Shown: positions 25,519-35,356 of the stretch, piece by piece
Layout of the letters: every line of letters begins with the position of its first letter
Numbering within the stretch: position 1 is the first letter of the stretch
Notes under the pieces: model-generated
Databases searched by the model: none
Told to the model about the DNA's origin: nothing
The model's input: only the letters and a program-made list of their open reading frames with translations
NCBI RefSeq assembly: GCF_002104995.1
Contig: NW_024468319.1
Location: 1 to 44,454, forward strand
Direction: 5' to 3'
Length of the DNA stretch: 44,454 bases
DNA from: Linderina pennispora
Taxonomy: Eukaryota; Kickxellomycota; Kickxellomycetes; Kickxellales; Kickxellaceae
Made by a program: the position numbers and the translations under genes

Positions 25519-26253
25519 GGCTTATTAGTGCTGTTGCTGAAGTAGAATGGGTGTGTGAGGCGGTTGCTGGTGTTGTGCTGGTGTTGTGATGATGTAGTGG
25601 TGGTTGCAGCCAGCAGCCTGCCTTTTATACCCAGCGATTCAGACTGCGTTTTCAAAACACGGCTTGAGTGCACCGTCGGTAGCCAAGAACCGACTCAAAG
25701 AACAGGACGGGCTTTCTGGCACCAACTACCAAGAAACTCGGTTTCTGGAAACGGCTGGGATATCCTGCTGAACAGACCTTGGCTGCACGGATTTGCCACA
25801 CAGCCAGGTTTTGCACCTGCCTTGTTTTCCAGGCAGCGGCGATCCTTCTGTCTGGCCGGCTAAAAATAGGAGCGTGTCCGCCAGGAGACCTCCTGGACCG
25901 GCGCTTGGCATACCTTGGCGGTCCTAAAGACGAAGGATACGCCTGATGTTGTTCCGCGGTATCCTGAACAGGCAAGTGGATCTGCTCTGGATTCAGTTAG
26001 CGGGCATGTGCTGCAGCCAACACCAGCTATAGGCTCCTGCCATAGCAACGCCAAGCGGATCTGGTTCAAGAGACCTACGCAATGTGTCTGTAGGATTCAC
26101 AATCTGCGAATCAAGCGCACCGGCATCTTAGGCTCGTCCACTTGCTACTACACTGTCTCGAACACCTAGTGGCAGTAAGGGATGCAATGGTGCCAATCCA
26201 CTCGTCCACTGGTGGCAGAAGTGGCATAATCGACCAGCTTTGTAGGTGCATCC
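25519..26253 (-). promoter_or_regulatory. Chitosanase upstream region with a cluster of PacC-type hexamers
   Basis: No gene is present. Hexamers GCCARG (either strand) occur at 25682, 25778, 25803, 25880, 25904, 25914 and 26050, seven in 374 bases, where under one would be expected by chance. An inverted repeat CCAGGAGACCTCCTGG lies at 25881-25896. The TATA box is listed separately. PacC/Rim101 factors bind GCCARG in Ascomycetes; whether this lineage uses the same site is an inference. Confidence 0.45.
25623..25629 (-). promoter_or_regulatory. TATA box of the chitosanase gene
   Basis: On the minus strand the sequence reads TATAAAAGG, a canonical TATA box about 105 bases before the ATG at 25518. 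This would place transcription start some 75 bases before the ATG. Confidence 0.6.
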
Positions 26254-26673
26254 TCAGCCCATTCTCTCGAGAGAAAAGGAAGTTTGGGCTATCCTAGTGA
26301 TAAGCTTATGAGCAAAGCTGTCTTGTATATCGAGCTCGCTTGATGCTTTAGCTGCAGTCACTCCATGCGCAAACGCCCTTCCAGCAATCTCGTCTTTGGC
26401 AATCCACATGTAGTTTGATACAGCAATAAAATTGAGCAGCAGTATGTTTGGGTGGTGCTTTTCGATGAAGCTGCGCATCCTGTTGGGAAAATCCCATGTA
26501 AACGCTCGGTGATTGTATGTCTGATGCTGCTTCCCTTTGTCACATGCATTGCACTCCAAACATTCTGGCCCAGCAGTTCCCACCAACTTTGCAATGGCTG
26601 CCCAGTCGACACACGATCTTGGATCCAGTTGTTTTACTTCAGCCGACATGTATGTGTGGATCCTCAGCCTCAT
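26254..26673 (-). CDS. Possible Myb/SANT-like protein or exon
   Basis: This is a 139-codon frame from ATG (a second ATG at 26649 follows). CVDWAAIAKLVG and then CLECNACDKGKQHQTYNHRA, FTWDFPNRMRSFIEKHHPN and FIAVSNYMWIAKDE look like helix-turn-helix segments with spaced tryptophans, as in Myb/SANT-like proteins of related fungi. The upstream minus-strand frame (27118-26795 and the run through 26750-26650 with WLAHLHERG-like and FDFMAAVEQ) might be further coding parts, but no good splice pair joins them. The family call is weak; a gene relic is an alternative. Confidence 0.3.
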   Translation of the reverse strand: MRLRIHTYMSAEVKQLDPRSCVDWAAIAKLVGTAGPECLECNACDKGKQHQTYNHRAFTWDFPNRMRSFIEKHHPNILLLNFIAVSNYMWIAKDEIAGRAFAHGVTAAKASSELDIQDSFAHKLITRIAQTSFSLERMG

Positions 26674-27638
26674 GTGGACCAGTAATGTGGTTAATCGTGT
26701 GAACGCGAGTTATACATGGCACTAGAAAACGACTAACCTGCTCAACAGCAGCCATAAAATCAAAGCTATTGCCGCGTTCGTGAAGGTGAGCCAGTCAAGC
26801 GGGCTCTGTATCTGTACCTGTATCATCTGTCCAGGTGTTCGTTTCCGACCCAGCTTGTTCCATGTCCAACATCCCACCAACCACTTCAGTATTGACCATG
26901 CGTAACACCCCATCCGCATTGACTATTTCGCTTCCATGGGTCGCAGCCACATTTCGACCGGAGGATCGAGAGCCCCATCCACGCAGAGGTTGTATGGGAC
27001 GTAGTCTGCGTTGATGGGCTGTGAAGTCTACAGGTAGATAGGGATCTGCTGAAAGTGCCAAAGAAAGAAAGACACGGCCTATGTGAAATACGAAATGCTC
27101 ATTTATACATAGCGGCATGCTGTTTCTGATTTCTGGACGAGCGTGAGATGCTTACTGATTCGCAATTGACATATTCGTCGCAGAGCAGCACTGTCCTTTG
27201 GTAGCATCAATGCTATAGCTGGTTTACTAGAGCACAAAAGATAACCCCTTTGACGTGGGAAAGACGTTAGTTCTACATAGATTCGCATATAGTATATATC
27301 TAATTCAGGAAAATAGTCTCCATTATACAACACTTGAACCTATGTGTATTAGGAGGTTTCTAATTTTATTGTTGCTTAATTTGCTTAAAATTTCACCGCG
27401 ATCCAAGAGCCACGTTTGTTTCCAAAGATCACCACGTTTCAGTTATTTGCCATGGGTTTCAGTGGATGACTGGTGGAATGATCGGTTCAGAATAAAAACG
27501 CTGGTATCCCAGAGGTTTGCCTAAATACACAATTGGCGACATAGCACCTGAAGAACACAAATGATGGACTGTCGATTCGTTATTGAGTCTTTAGGAAGAA
27601 ATATACTGATGATGAAAAGTAAGGAATACTCCAAAAGC
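26674..27638. other. Gene-poor stretch
   Basis: There is no secure gene. The minus-strand frame 26795-27118 (containing MVNTEVVGGMLDMEQAG) may belong to the possible Myb-like gene downstream of it. The part from 27230 to 27600 is AT-rich and shows nothing. Confidence 0.35.
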
Positions 27639-29312
27639 CTAGTTGCTGTCGATGCTCAAACGAGTAGCAAGCTCAGCGAAGTGCTTGACTCTCATGAGGT
27701 CTGAGCGCGATATGACAATATCATTACAGGAAAATGAGCGAAAAGTGCGGACTGTTGGGCACCGTAACGCTAGACTGATTGTCAGCCGTGCAGACTGTAC
27801 ATATCCTTCACACTCGCTGGGAAAGATGGTAATACTTTGTAGAGTCTTAGAGATGGGAGAACCAGGTAGAGCTGCACTGCTAGCACTGGTCATAGCCCGG
27901 CAAATATGGCCAATGAGATTGACGGCGTCGTTTTTTGCCAGATCCATATGTCGATAATAATTGACCACATCTGGCAAATCCGTCGTATCCCACCAAGCAT
28001 CAATCCGGATACATGTTACCAAAAGCTCGCGAAGGAATGGTAGTGAGCCAATCAAGTGATAGATCTCTTCAGGAGTGCACCACATAAAGCGGAAGTCCAG
28101 AACACGGAGGGTTGGGGCAAACCTGTCGATGTGTGGCTGAAGAACGGCGTAGTCAAAATAAAAACCATTGCTGACCTCGATCACTGGTGTCCGGTGAAAA
28201 GCACAGAGTATGACCGAAATATGATCTTCAGTAATTGTGCTGGGGCTAGAATCTGGAGTCCTTAGTCTCAAAAACTCCAGTGCCCTAAACTGTCCCTTGT
28301 CCAGTAAATTGGCCCGGATGAGTGTCTCGATAGTACTGTTCCATACATGCAAATCCAAGAATATAAGCGAATCTTCTGATCCACGGAGAATGGAGTCGTC
28401 CAAAAATGAATTCCGCCCATGGATAACCAAAGTTTTAAGTGCCGGGAATGGCACGCCCGCAGATGAAGAGCGTGCTGCCACATTCCTGGAATTGTCCATA
28501 GTACATAAACGAAGATCATAGAGTTTGGGATACACAACCACTGAACCGTCGCTGTCAGCCACGATGCGTCTGATCAGAACAGCCTCACTCAGCCTTAGGC
28601 GTAGTTGTTGTAGAGACTGCGAGTTTTGACGGATAAGTGCAAAAGTATTTTCCATTTTACCACATGCAGAGGCGACGAAGCTCTGCAAGGGAGTGGTATC
28701 TACAGGGAATGGAAGTACATAGGACAGACAATTCCCGCCAGCAGTAATGGCAGCTCTTCCAGCGAACAGACGTTTTAAGAGATCGACTATATAAGAAGGA
28801 ATAATATAGCGCGAGAGATCCCAGCTGTACTTCACTACAATGTGCGAAATGGATGGAAATATGCGGAATAGTTCATCACCGAATTGGCGTGAATGTAGTT
28901 TAGCTGATTGGGGGTTTACCCTGCTAGACGTTCCGTTAAAGATGAAAGTGAGACTTCTAATGCTTGGCAGCGTGAGGTCGCTTGGTACATGCTGCCTTAA
29001 CAGGGCTGCTTCTGGATTCTGGAATATGTTGTTCGTTTGAAGTTTAATCGTGATTCCCTTAATCAGGTCACAAGCACCAAGTTTATGAGCCCAGTTAAGT
29101 GACGGCTGGGTATTGGTGCCTACATAAACACAGCGGAATATATGGCCGAGGGAGGTTTGTCTCCATGACTGGCAAACATGAGACACTGGCATTAGGATCG
29201 CATATGCTGGTTTCAGACCATGCTGACCAACACGTATGGATTTTCTGGGCTTAAGGTAATAAATAATACGGTCCAAAATAATAATAGGAGGGCGTTGTGC
29301 AATAGACTCCAT
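27639..29312 (-). CDS. F-box-like, leucine-rich-repeat-type protein
   Basis: The intronless protein has 557 residues from the chosen ATG (MESIAQRPPI). An N-terminal F-box-like motif is suggested by RPPIIILDRIIYYL (residues 7-20) and PVSHVCQSWR (42-51), followed by many irregular leucine-rich segments (for example LKTLVIHGRNSF, LIFLDLHVWN, LEFLRLRTPD, LRVLDFRF, LRELLVTC). Such proteins usually act as substrate receptors of SCF ubiquitin ligases. The frame has an earlier ATG at 29456, but a TATA-like element at 29475-29483 would put transcription start near or after that codon, so the later ATG is preferred. The substrate is unknown. Large F-box/LRR families are common in this type of genome. 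Confidence 0.7.
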   Translation of the reverse strand: MESIAQRPPIIILDRIIYYLKPRKSIRVGQHGLKPAYAILMPVSHVCQSWRQTSLGHIFRCVYVGTNTQPSLNWAHKLGACDLIKGITIKLQTNNIFQNPEAALLRQHVPSDLTLPSIRSLTFIFNGTSSRVNPQSAKLHSRQFGDELFRIFPSISHIVVKYSWDLSRYIIPSYIVDLLKRLFAGRAAITAGGNCLSYVLPFPVDTTPLQSFVASACGKMENTFALIRQNSQSLQQLRLRLSEAVLIRRIVADSDGSVVVYPKLYDLRLCTMDNSRNVAARSSSAGVPFPALKTLVIHGRNSFLDDSILRGSEDSLIFLDLHVWNSTIETLIRANLLDKGQFRALEFLRLRTPDSSPSTITEDHISVILCAFHRTPVIEVSNGFYFDYAVLQPHIDRFAPTLRVLDFRFMWCTPEEIYHLIGSLPFLRELLVTCIRIDAWWDTTDLPDVVNYYRHMDLAKNDAVNLIGHICRAMTSASSAALPGSPISKTLQSITIFPSECEGYVQSARLTISLALRCPTVRTFRSFSCNDIVISRSDLMRVKHFAELATRLSIDSN

Positions 29313-29474
29313 TGCAGGAAAATGAAGGAATGAGAGCTGAAACGAAAAAGTGGGAGCTTGAATAAACCAATATGCTTGAGGTGAGACACAGGAGATATTG
29401 GAAGAAAGGCGACTAGAGCAGAAGAAAAGTGTTGTCGGGAGGAGGAGCCGAGGCATTTCGCTGAATCCAGTGGG

Positions 29475-29483
29475 CTTATAAAC
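29475..29483 (-). promoter_or_regulatory. TATA-like element of the F-box-like gene
   Basis: The minus strand reads GTTTATAAG. It lies about 165 bases before the preferred ATG at 29312 and only about 20 bases before the ATG at 29456, which argues against the latter. Confidence 0.4.
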
Positions 29484-31702
29484 ACACTCGTTGGTGGCAT
29501 TAGGAACAGGCGCATTCCTAAGTTGTCATCTTCGACAGCAGCTCTAGCATGCTGCTTTTGCCAGTTCCTGGCCTGGCTGCGTATGGTTTAGTATCTGGCC
29601 ATCTTTGAGAGCGTGAGTGTGAGAGTGAGTGAGAAAGCCTCTTGTTTCAAATCCACATGGTGAGCTGCGTACCCCCTGTTGGGGCACAGTCATGGCAAAC
29701 AATGGCCATCATACCTTTTTACCAGAGCCAGATATATTGCTAAAACGACCTACATTCCAAATTTGTAAACATTTTGCTGCAACATATACTGCCGCGCGAT
29801 GTGCTGCCATTGTTCAAGGCAGCTCCTAAATATATTTTTAGGTTTTCCTCATCGGCGCAGATTCTTGTCATGAGCCGCCTACAGTGGAACTTTGGCCCCG
29901 CGAGAGTGAGGAGAAACAGGGAGAAGAAAAACCACTCCTGACTCATAAAAGCAGGCCAGATTTCGCCCTCTCCAAAACTCCTTCTCCTCCTTGTCCTGCA
30001 AATAAAATCTCACTACATGTAATACTCCCTCTGTTCGCATATTTGCACACCCTCTCTTTCGTGGTATTCACCTGTTGCATCAGCCGTGCAAACTCACCAA
30101 CTATTCTTCTCACAATACTGCTGCACCACCACTCGCTGCCCCGTACCACTCTCTGAACAGGCAAGTGCTCGATCACAACTGTTTGCTTCGTATTCTGCGC
30201 TAACCATTTTTATTGTCGTTTTCTGAAAACGCACGCTTGTCAATATAATGGAGCTTTGTTTATTGCTTTTGCTCCACTTGTAATTCGCAACACCGCTACA
30301 CATTTGCACATCATGCTTTGGACCTGCCCTTGCAGGTTTCTGGTTGCTGTTCGATCTCTCCTCTCTCTTGCCTTTGTCTTCACTCTGACTCGCAAGTCTG
30401 TTCTAGTCGATGTGGGGTGTTTGAATCGATCCGGCTTTCCATGCTCGTACACTCACCCACGAAAGTATTGTCCCGTGCTGTCCGGTGCTGGGTAATGGGG
30501 GATCGTCACCTGGTGGTGTCACGGGAAGGTGGTGATAGTTGGGATTCCATCAGGCCCGGTTTAAGGGGTGCTGTGAGGCCCACGTGGCAATGGCCGTAGT
30601 GCAGGAGTTGTATGGGTTTGGTAGGTCTGGTAAGTCATTCATTTTCGCTCAGCTGAACTTTCTAGCGGGCCAGTACTGCATTTGGAGTATTGAAGGCGAA
30701 CCAGGGACTGAGAGGCAGTGGCGACTAGAGATCTGCAAGCGCTGGTGCAAAATATGCTGTACAATTGTTAGCGACAATGTTGCTACTCCTTCGACCCAAG
30801 ACATACATAGATATATCAAGAGCCTATTCAAGACAGCAGACGGTTTCTGGCAGCGCTACCCTGCGTATAGACTAGAGGAATAGCAAGGTTCAGCACGTCA
30901 GTAGTTGCAAGTGTAGTTTTCGAATAATCTGTAATCGGATATATTGCATAGTTTTCAATGGATATCGCGAGACACAGATAATAAGTATGCCATGTACACT
31001 TCAAACACGTGGTGAGCTGCATAGAAGTGTTTCATAAAACTACATGATAGCCTAAGATGTCCAGCACTTGACAATGGAGGATGCCCCTTATACACCAGGT
31101 TTGGGTCTGAACTAGTTCTCTATTTGACAAAGTGATTCCTTTTCCGCATGGCGCCTACAGAATTCAGTGTGCGTAGACATTGCCTAGCTGCAAAATCACA
31201 TGGGAGGGTAGTAAGTGAAACCATTCAAGGTGCCGAGAAATTACATGGCCGCTTTTTGATAGCCATTCACCGCGATGCGAGACACTGCCACAATCAACGC
31301 TGCCGGCATTAGAATATAGCATAGAGAGACACAGTGGATTCGGGCTGTCGTATTGACAACAGTTGATATCGCTGTACAAGTGTTTCGATACTGCCTTATT
31401 TGAATCAGCAGTGCCAGATTTGGCAATTTTCAGGTCGGATAAGCACATTCGTTACATTGGCTCCTTCTCCAGTTGGTATGGGCAAACAGCAACACAGAAG
31501 GGCTGAGTATCAGCATCTTGCGTGGCTGAAAGAGGTAAAGTCTAACGGAGCTATCTATATCTATTCAATCCCAGGAATGATAACGATATGTAATCAAGGT
31601 AGCTGAAGTTAATGCAAAGGACAAACCGATATCGTACTAATAGTTAAGGCAAATAGGTATACTTTAAAGGTTCCCATCAACCATAGTAAAGTAATATCGT
31701 TT
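29484..31702. other. Gene-poor stretch of about 2.2 kb
   Basis: No recognised gene. A short GTGA-type repeat lies near 29612-29636. An ATG frame at 30590-30883 (97 residues) contains GFGRSGKS, which fits the P-loop pattern, but no Walker B or other ATPase motif follows, so a chance frame is likely. T/C-rich blocks at 29960-30180 and 30330-30420 resemble fungal promoters or leaders and could belong to a gene too diverged to recognise. Confidence 0.4.
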
Positions 31703-32626
31703 CTAGATATCCTGATCAGGGAAGAACACTTTGCGCGTGTTCTCAAACACCTGGTCAGCAAGATCCTGCTCGCTAATGCCATGCAGCGATGCAAGAACCT
31801 GGAGAACCTGGCGTATCATGCACGGCTCATTGCGGCTTTTGACCATGCACTCGGGAGTCCACCGCTCCTTCTTCTTCGCCTCAGGTGCCTTCCAACCGTC
31901 AGAGCTCTCAGGCTTCAGCAATTTGTGACTCGCATGGGTCGGTCTAATTTCACAATACGGGCAGTCAGTTTCGATCATCAGCCGGTCTACTGGAATCTGC
32001 TTGGCGACTTCCAGGTTCTCCTCGGTCTTGAACGAGCAGCCATTGAGGCCAATGTACAAGCCCATTTCAAGCAGCTCTTTGGCTTCGTCGATTGGGCCAG
32101 TATACGAGTGGACAACACCTGTCGAGAACCTGTGCCGGTTCTCCTTAATCATCTTGGCAAAGTCGCCTCCCGTATTGCGGTTGTGCAGAAACATAGGCAG
32201 CTTGGTAGCTTCAGCCAGCGCAAATTGACGTGCAAAATACTTGTGCTGTGGTTCCTTGTCCGAGAAATGCAGGCGGTCATAGTCTAGCCCACATTCACCG
32301 ATAGCCACCACCTTATCGCGGTTCTTCTCAGCAAGGTCTTGCAGCTCTGCAAAATACGCATCGGCTCCTGCGCTATGCTTGTCGACCTCGCTGGTCCGTG
32401 TTGGGTGACATCCAACGGTTGCATAGAGACCAGGGAACTCGCGCGCCAGTGCAATCGCTTCTTTGCTCTCGTGGAGGTTTCCACCTGTAACCATCATGGC
32501 GACAACTCCAGCTGTCCTTGCCCGGTCCAATATCTGCTGCATGTCGTCCGGATGCGACTGTTTGCCCCGGTAGAGCCCGCGGAACACGGGGTCTGCGAGG
32601 TTGGCTCCAATGTCGATCAGTTTCAT
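31703..32626 (-). CDS. TatD-family metal-dependent deoxyribonuclease (TATDN1 type)
   Basis: This is a 307-residue intronless frame from MKLIDIGANLADPVFRGLYR, which aligns with the start of human TATDN1; upstream in-frame ATGs at 32662 and 32710 would add unconserved residues. Family blocks are all present: VGCHPTR, AIGECGLDYDRL (metal-binding Glu), KLPMFLHNRN (His), VVHSYTG (His), LMIETDCPYCEI (Asp) and RNEPCMIRQVLQVLA. The TatD fold is a TIM barrel binding two divalent metals. Members act as 3'-5' exonucleases and in yeast take part in DNA fragmentation and repair. The frame is intact. The usual HxH of bacterial TatD is replaced by IGANL, as in TATDN1. Confidence 0.93.
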   Translation of the reverse strand: MKLIDIGANLADPVFRGLYRGKQSHPDDMQQILDRARTAGVVAMMVTGGNLHESKEAIALAREFPGLYATVGCHPTRTSEVDKHSAGADAYFAELQDLAEKNRDKVVAIGECGLDYDRLHFSDKEPQHKYFARQFALAEATKLPMFLHNRNTGGDFAKMIKENRHRFSTGVVHSYTGPIDEAKELLEMGLYIGLNGCSFKTEENLEVAKQIPVDRLMIETDCPYCEIRPTHASHKLLKPESSDGWKAPEAKKKERWTPECMVKSRNEPCMIRQVLQVLASLHGISEQDLADQVFENTRKVFFPDQDI

Positions 32627-32845
32627 GCCTTGCCTGGTTAGTTGCGTGCGCAAGTGGTTCATAAAGTGAAGGAGTGCAAAAATTATTTCCAAAACGACCT
32701 TGCAAGCCATGTTTGACACCCAGGCCGCTCGGGTCTCTGATTTTCTTGCAATCTACAGCGGTTATGGATGAATTCAAACCCCGCCGATTGTCATGTGCTT
32801 GGTCTACACCGTATATTTAAAATGGCTAATATTATGTAAAGCTGC

Positions 32846-33159
32846 TTAGAGTTTGCATGTCGGGAACATCGCCTTGGCCGTCGAATTGCCCACCATTCCG
32901 AGCGCCCTCTCGATGTGCCCCTTGGTTGGGTTAGGGATCAAATCGTCAAAGTATCCAACAATCATATGGTAAATAGCCTTGTCGTCTTTGCTGAGCGTGG
33001 GATATATCTTATCAAGCTTGGTGCGCAAGTTACGCTGCTGATCTGGCCACTGACCAAGTACACATTCAAACTGAGCATCGTAATTGCCATGCGCAATTGC
33101 TCACTTGCATGAACAAGCAGGGCAAATATGGGGAGGAGGATGAGAGTCAATTTCAGCAT
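32846..33159 (-). CDS. Small secreted protein, frameshifted
   Basis: The ATG at 33159 opens a signal peptide (MLKLTLILLPIFALLVHA). After about residue 21 the same frame becomes non-protein-like, whereas a shifted frame continues as AHGNYDAQFECVLGQWPDQQ and then LRTKLDKIYPTLSKDD, YHMIVGYFDDLIPNPTKGH and ends MFPTCKL. One base change near 33105 would join the two into a roughly 103-residue secreted protein with two cysteines (C in FECVL and PTCKL). No domain is recognised; it looks like the small lineage-specific secreted proteins of early fungi. A short intron was considered but leaves the wrong phase. Confidence 0.45.
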
Positions 33160-33490
33160 ATTCTAGAGATATTGGGTGTTTTCACATCAGCATGGGGACA
33201 GGATGCAATGGAAATAGACGGGTAAATATTGTTACATGATGCCAGTGTCGGTGCGGCCAGCTACTAGAGACATAGTACTGCTACAAGCGGGTATAGGTGT
33301 CACCCACATGCAGGTTAAAAATAGATCCCAGCCTCTTGTTTTTCAGCCTGGCCAGGTAGAATGTAATGCTGCCAGAGTACCGCCCTACTGCAGGCGTCGC
33401 TTGGCAAAGTGACAGCACTTGGCAAATACAGCACTAGGGATTTTGATGGTTTATATATTTGATATTAGTGTTGGCAAGCAGGTGGTGTGC
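33160..33490. other. Intergenic region
   Basis: No gene. It should contain the promoter of the small secreted protein and the 3' end of the SRPBCC-like gene. Confidence 0.4.
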
Positions 33491-33915
33491 TTAGTTCTCC
33501 AGAGCCTTAGCCAGATCAGCCAGGGCCTCCAGCTTCTTGTACTTGGAGTCAGCGACGGCGGCCTCCGAGCCCACCGAGCTGAAATCAGACGACCACTGGA
33601 CAAAGGTCGAGTCATCGGCCGACACGCGGAACACACGGATGGTGTGCTGGGCAGAGAGCACGGGGACGGCGGGCTCCGAGTCGACGATCTCGTAGGTCAG
33701 GGTGTTGTGCAGCTCGGAGAACTCAACCAGACGGTAGTCCTGGACGGTGCCGTCGGTGAAAGTCACCTTGCGGGTGCTGCCGACCTCGGTAGCAGAGGCG
33801 GTCTGCTCGACGGTCTTGACCAGCGACCAGAACTTGAAATCCTGGGCACGCAGAGCGGACCACACCTTCTGGACGGGAGCGTTGATGACACGGGACTCGG
33901 TGTTCTGGACGACAT
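33491..33915 (-). CDS. SRPBCC/Bet v1-like lipid-binding fold protein, start frameshifted
   Basis: About 141 residues of the SRPBCC (polyketide cyclase/START-like) superfamily. The body reads VVQNTESRVINAPVQKVWSA, FKFWSLVKTVEQ, GSTRKVTFTDGTVQDYRLVE, HNTLTYEIVDSEPAVPV, HTIRVFRVSADDSTFVQWSS and a C-terminal helix KYKKLEALADLAKALEN. This is the standard order: N-terminal strand, INAPVQKVW helix, strands, long C-terminal helix. These proteins bind hydrophobic ligands in a cavity; the ligand here is unknown. The ATG at 33915 is one base out of frame with the body, so a base is missing in the first few codons, or a GTG/other start is used. It is divergent from the trypsin-like gene. Confidence 0.75.
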
Positions 33916-34428
33916 GGCGACAAAAGAAAAAGTACGGTGGAAAAGGTTTTGGTTATCGGAGACGATGGAGAGGGGAAAAAGATGTTTGTTTGCGCCGATT
34001 TTTTGGCTGAAGTTCAATACGAAAAGTTGAAAATTTTTGTTAAGGAAAACAAGGGTTGGGGGAGGCAGGCTTGGAGAAAAATTTTCCTTTGCTCTCAACG
34101 CATCGTCGACTATGCTAACGTCTGCCTCGATATGCAAGAAATTCGTTTGGGCCGAGTGGGTGAATAGGGATTGTGTATTGTGAACACGGCGCTTTGATGG
34201 CATCAGGAAAGTCTCATTTTGCAGCTCGCTAAAAAGGACATTCAATATCCAAATGCTTAGTCACAAAGTCTGCATTGGTAATCTCTAGTCTTGCATGCCG
34301 TTTAATAAAGCTGTATGTGGGAAACGGTCAGCGGCGGGCTGCTATAAATGCGCCTGCCCTTGGTTCTCGACACCAGCTCTGGTTTTGCACATTTTCCCGA
34401 CATTTTCCTGACGTCTGCTTTCATTGTC
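33916..34428. promoter_or_regulatory. Divergent promoter region: SRPBCC-like and trypsin-fold genes
   Basis: The 513 bases contain no gene. A TATA box for the plus-strand gene lies at 34343. Purine-rich stretches near 33960-34080 sit next to the minus-strand start. Confidence 0.45.
34343..34348 (+). promoter_or_regulatory. TATA box of the trypsin-fold gene
   Basis: The sequence CTATAAATG contains TATAAA about 85 bases before the ATG at 34429. The box overlaps an earlier in-frame ATG at 34348, which rules that codon out as the start. Confidence 0.6.
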
Positions 34429-35334
34429 ATGCATTTTTCACTCATACTTGCTACAGCTGCATTTGCATGCCTCCATTTCACATACGGTGCCGCTGTCCCT
34501 GCTCGCCCCATCCGTATGACACCGCTGGGCGGGGAAACTATAGGCACCACCAACCCAGCGGCCATGCAGAAGCTCACAAGTGCCAGATTCATTGCCGGCC
34601 TGTTCTGGGTGACCACATCCGGAGTAGCGTACCGCCGGTGCTCGGCAACAATAATCACAGACAGCGTGCTGGTGACCAGTGCAGTCTGTGTCGATAGTGC
34701 AGATGTTGCAGCCAGGCACGGTGCTGGCAGCTGGCTGGTCACTGCAGGCAGCATTGACCGATACATGCAGAACATTAGCGGCAATCTGACGGGCAATCGG
34801 CTTAGCCATATCGATATCAACGATGATACAAATATGGCAGTCATCAAGCTGCAGATGCCGCTGGCAGTCGATGGCAATAACATCAAGACCATCTCCGTGT
34901 CATCCAAAGTGCCAATCCCAGATGGTACCTCGTTGACGCTTTTCAACACCACCGACACGACTGATGGACCAATGCTGATTGTTACGCAAGGCAGAGGCGA
35001 TGCGTGCAGGCTAGCCGTTGCTGACTACGCAAGCCGGCACCTGATGTGCACACAGCCTGTCCAAAACCAGTACGTGTACGCCGATGCTCTGGGCGGTGAC
35101 CCCATCATCGGCTATGCTTTGAGCAACGCAAAAGGCGAACCGCCAAAGGTGACGCTGGCCGGGATCTCTGGGATGTACTACACCAGCAAGCAGGCAACGC
35201 TCTCGGGCACGGAGAACGACAAGGCTGCGTTCCGCTTTCATAGCATCATCGGATACCATATTGACCACATCGTGCAGGTCGCCGGTGTGGATGCGCGCTC
35301 CATCGTCAATGATAGCGAACTAGTCTTACTATGA
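34429..35334 (+). CDS. Secreted trypsin-fold protein lacking the catalytic triad (pseudoprotease)
   Basis: The 301-residue protein has a signal peptide (MHFSLILATAAFACLHFTYG) and a chymotrypsin-like S1 domain. The disulfide pair around the first active-site block is kept (C71 and C87), but the His of TAAHC is V86 in VTSAVC. The Asp of NDIALIKL is N135 in TNMAVIKL. The Ser of GDSGGP falls at L221 in DALGGDPIIGYA. All three catalytic residues are thus changed while the frame stays open, so the fold is probably kept for binding or another non-enzymatic role outside the cell. Several Asn-x-Ser/Thr sites occur. Loss by sequence error is unlikely because three independent in-frame substitutions are needed. 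Confidence 0.8.
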   Translation: MHFSLILATAAFACLHFTYGAAVPARPIRMTPLGGETIGTTNPAAMQKLTSARFIAGLFWVTTSGVAYRRCSATIITDSVLVTSAVCVDSADVAARHGAGSWLVTAGSIDRYMQNISGNLTGNRLSHIDINDDTNMAVIKLQMPLAVDGNNIKTISVSSKVPIPDGTSLTLFNTTDTTDGPMLIVTQGRGDACRLAVADYASRHLMCTQPVQNQYVYADALGGDPIIGYALSNAKGEPPKVTLAGISGMYYTSKQATLSGTENDKAAFRFHSIIGYHIDHIVQVAGVDARSIVNDSELVLL

Positions 35335-35356
35335 CAAAAACACTTGCATTTTTTGT

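Noticed and set aside
29313-29456. Longer N-terminus for the F-box-like protein
   Set aside because: The extension begins only about 20 bases from a TATA-like element, and the F-box-like motif follows the later ATG directly.
29640-29700. tRNA-like TTTCAAATCC box
   Set aside because: No matching acceptor stem, D-arm or anticodon arm could be folded around it.
30590-30883. Plus-strand 97-codon frame with GFGRSGKS (P-loop-like)
   Set aside because: The 8-residue pattern is common by chance, and there is no Walker B, no family similarity and no neighbour support.
31781-32287. 168-codon plus-strand frame
   Set aside because: It is the shadow of the TatD gene on the opposite strand, which has full family similarity.
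33065-33111. Short intron explaining the frame change in the small secreted protein
   Set aside because: A GTGAGC...CTCAG pair about 34 nt apart exists, but splicing it leads straight to a stop codon.
34348-34428. Longer N-terminus for the trypsin-fold protein
   Set aside because: The ATG at 34348 overlaps the TATA box, and the ATG at 34429 starts a standard signal peptide.
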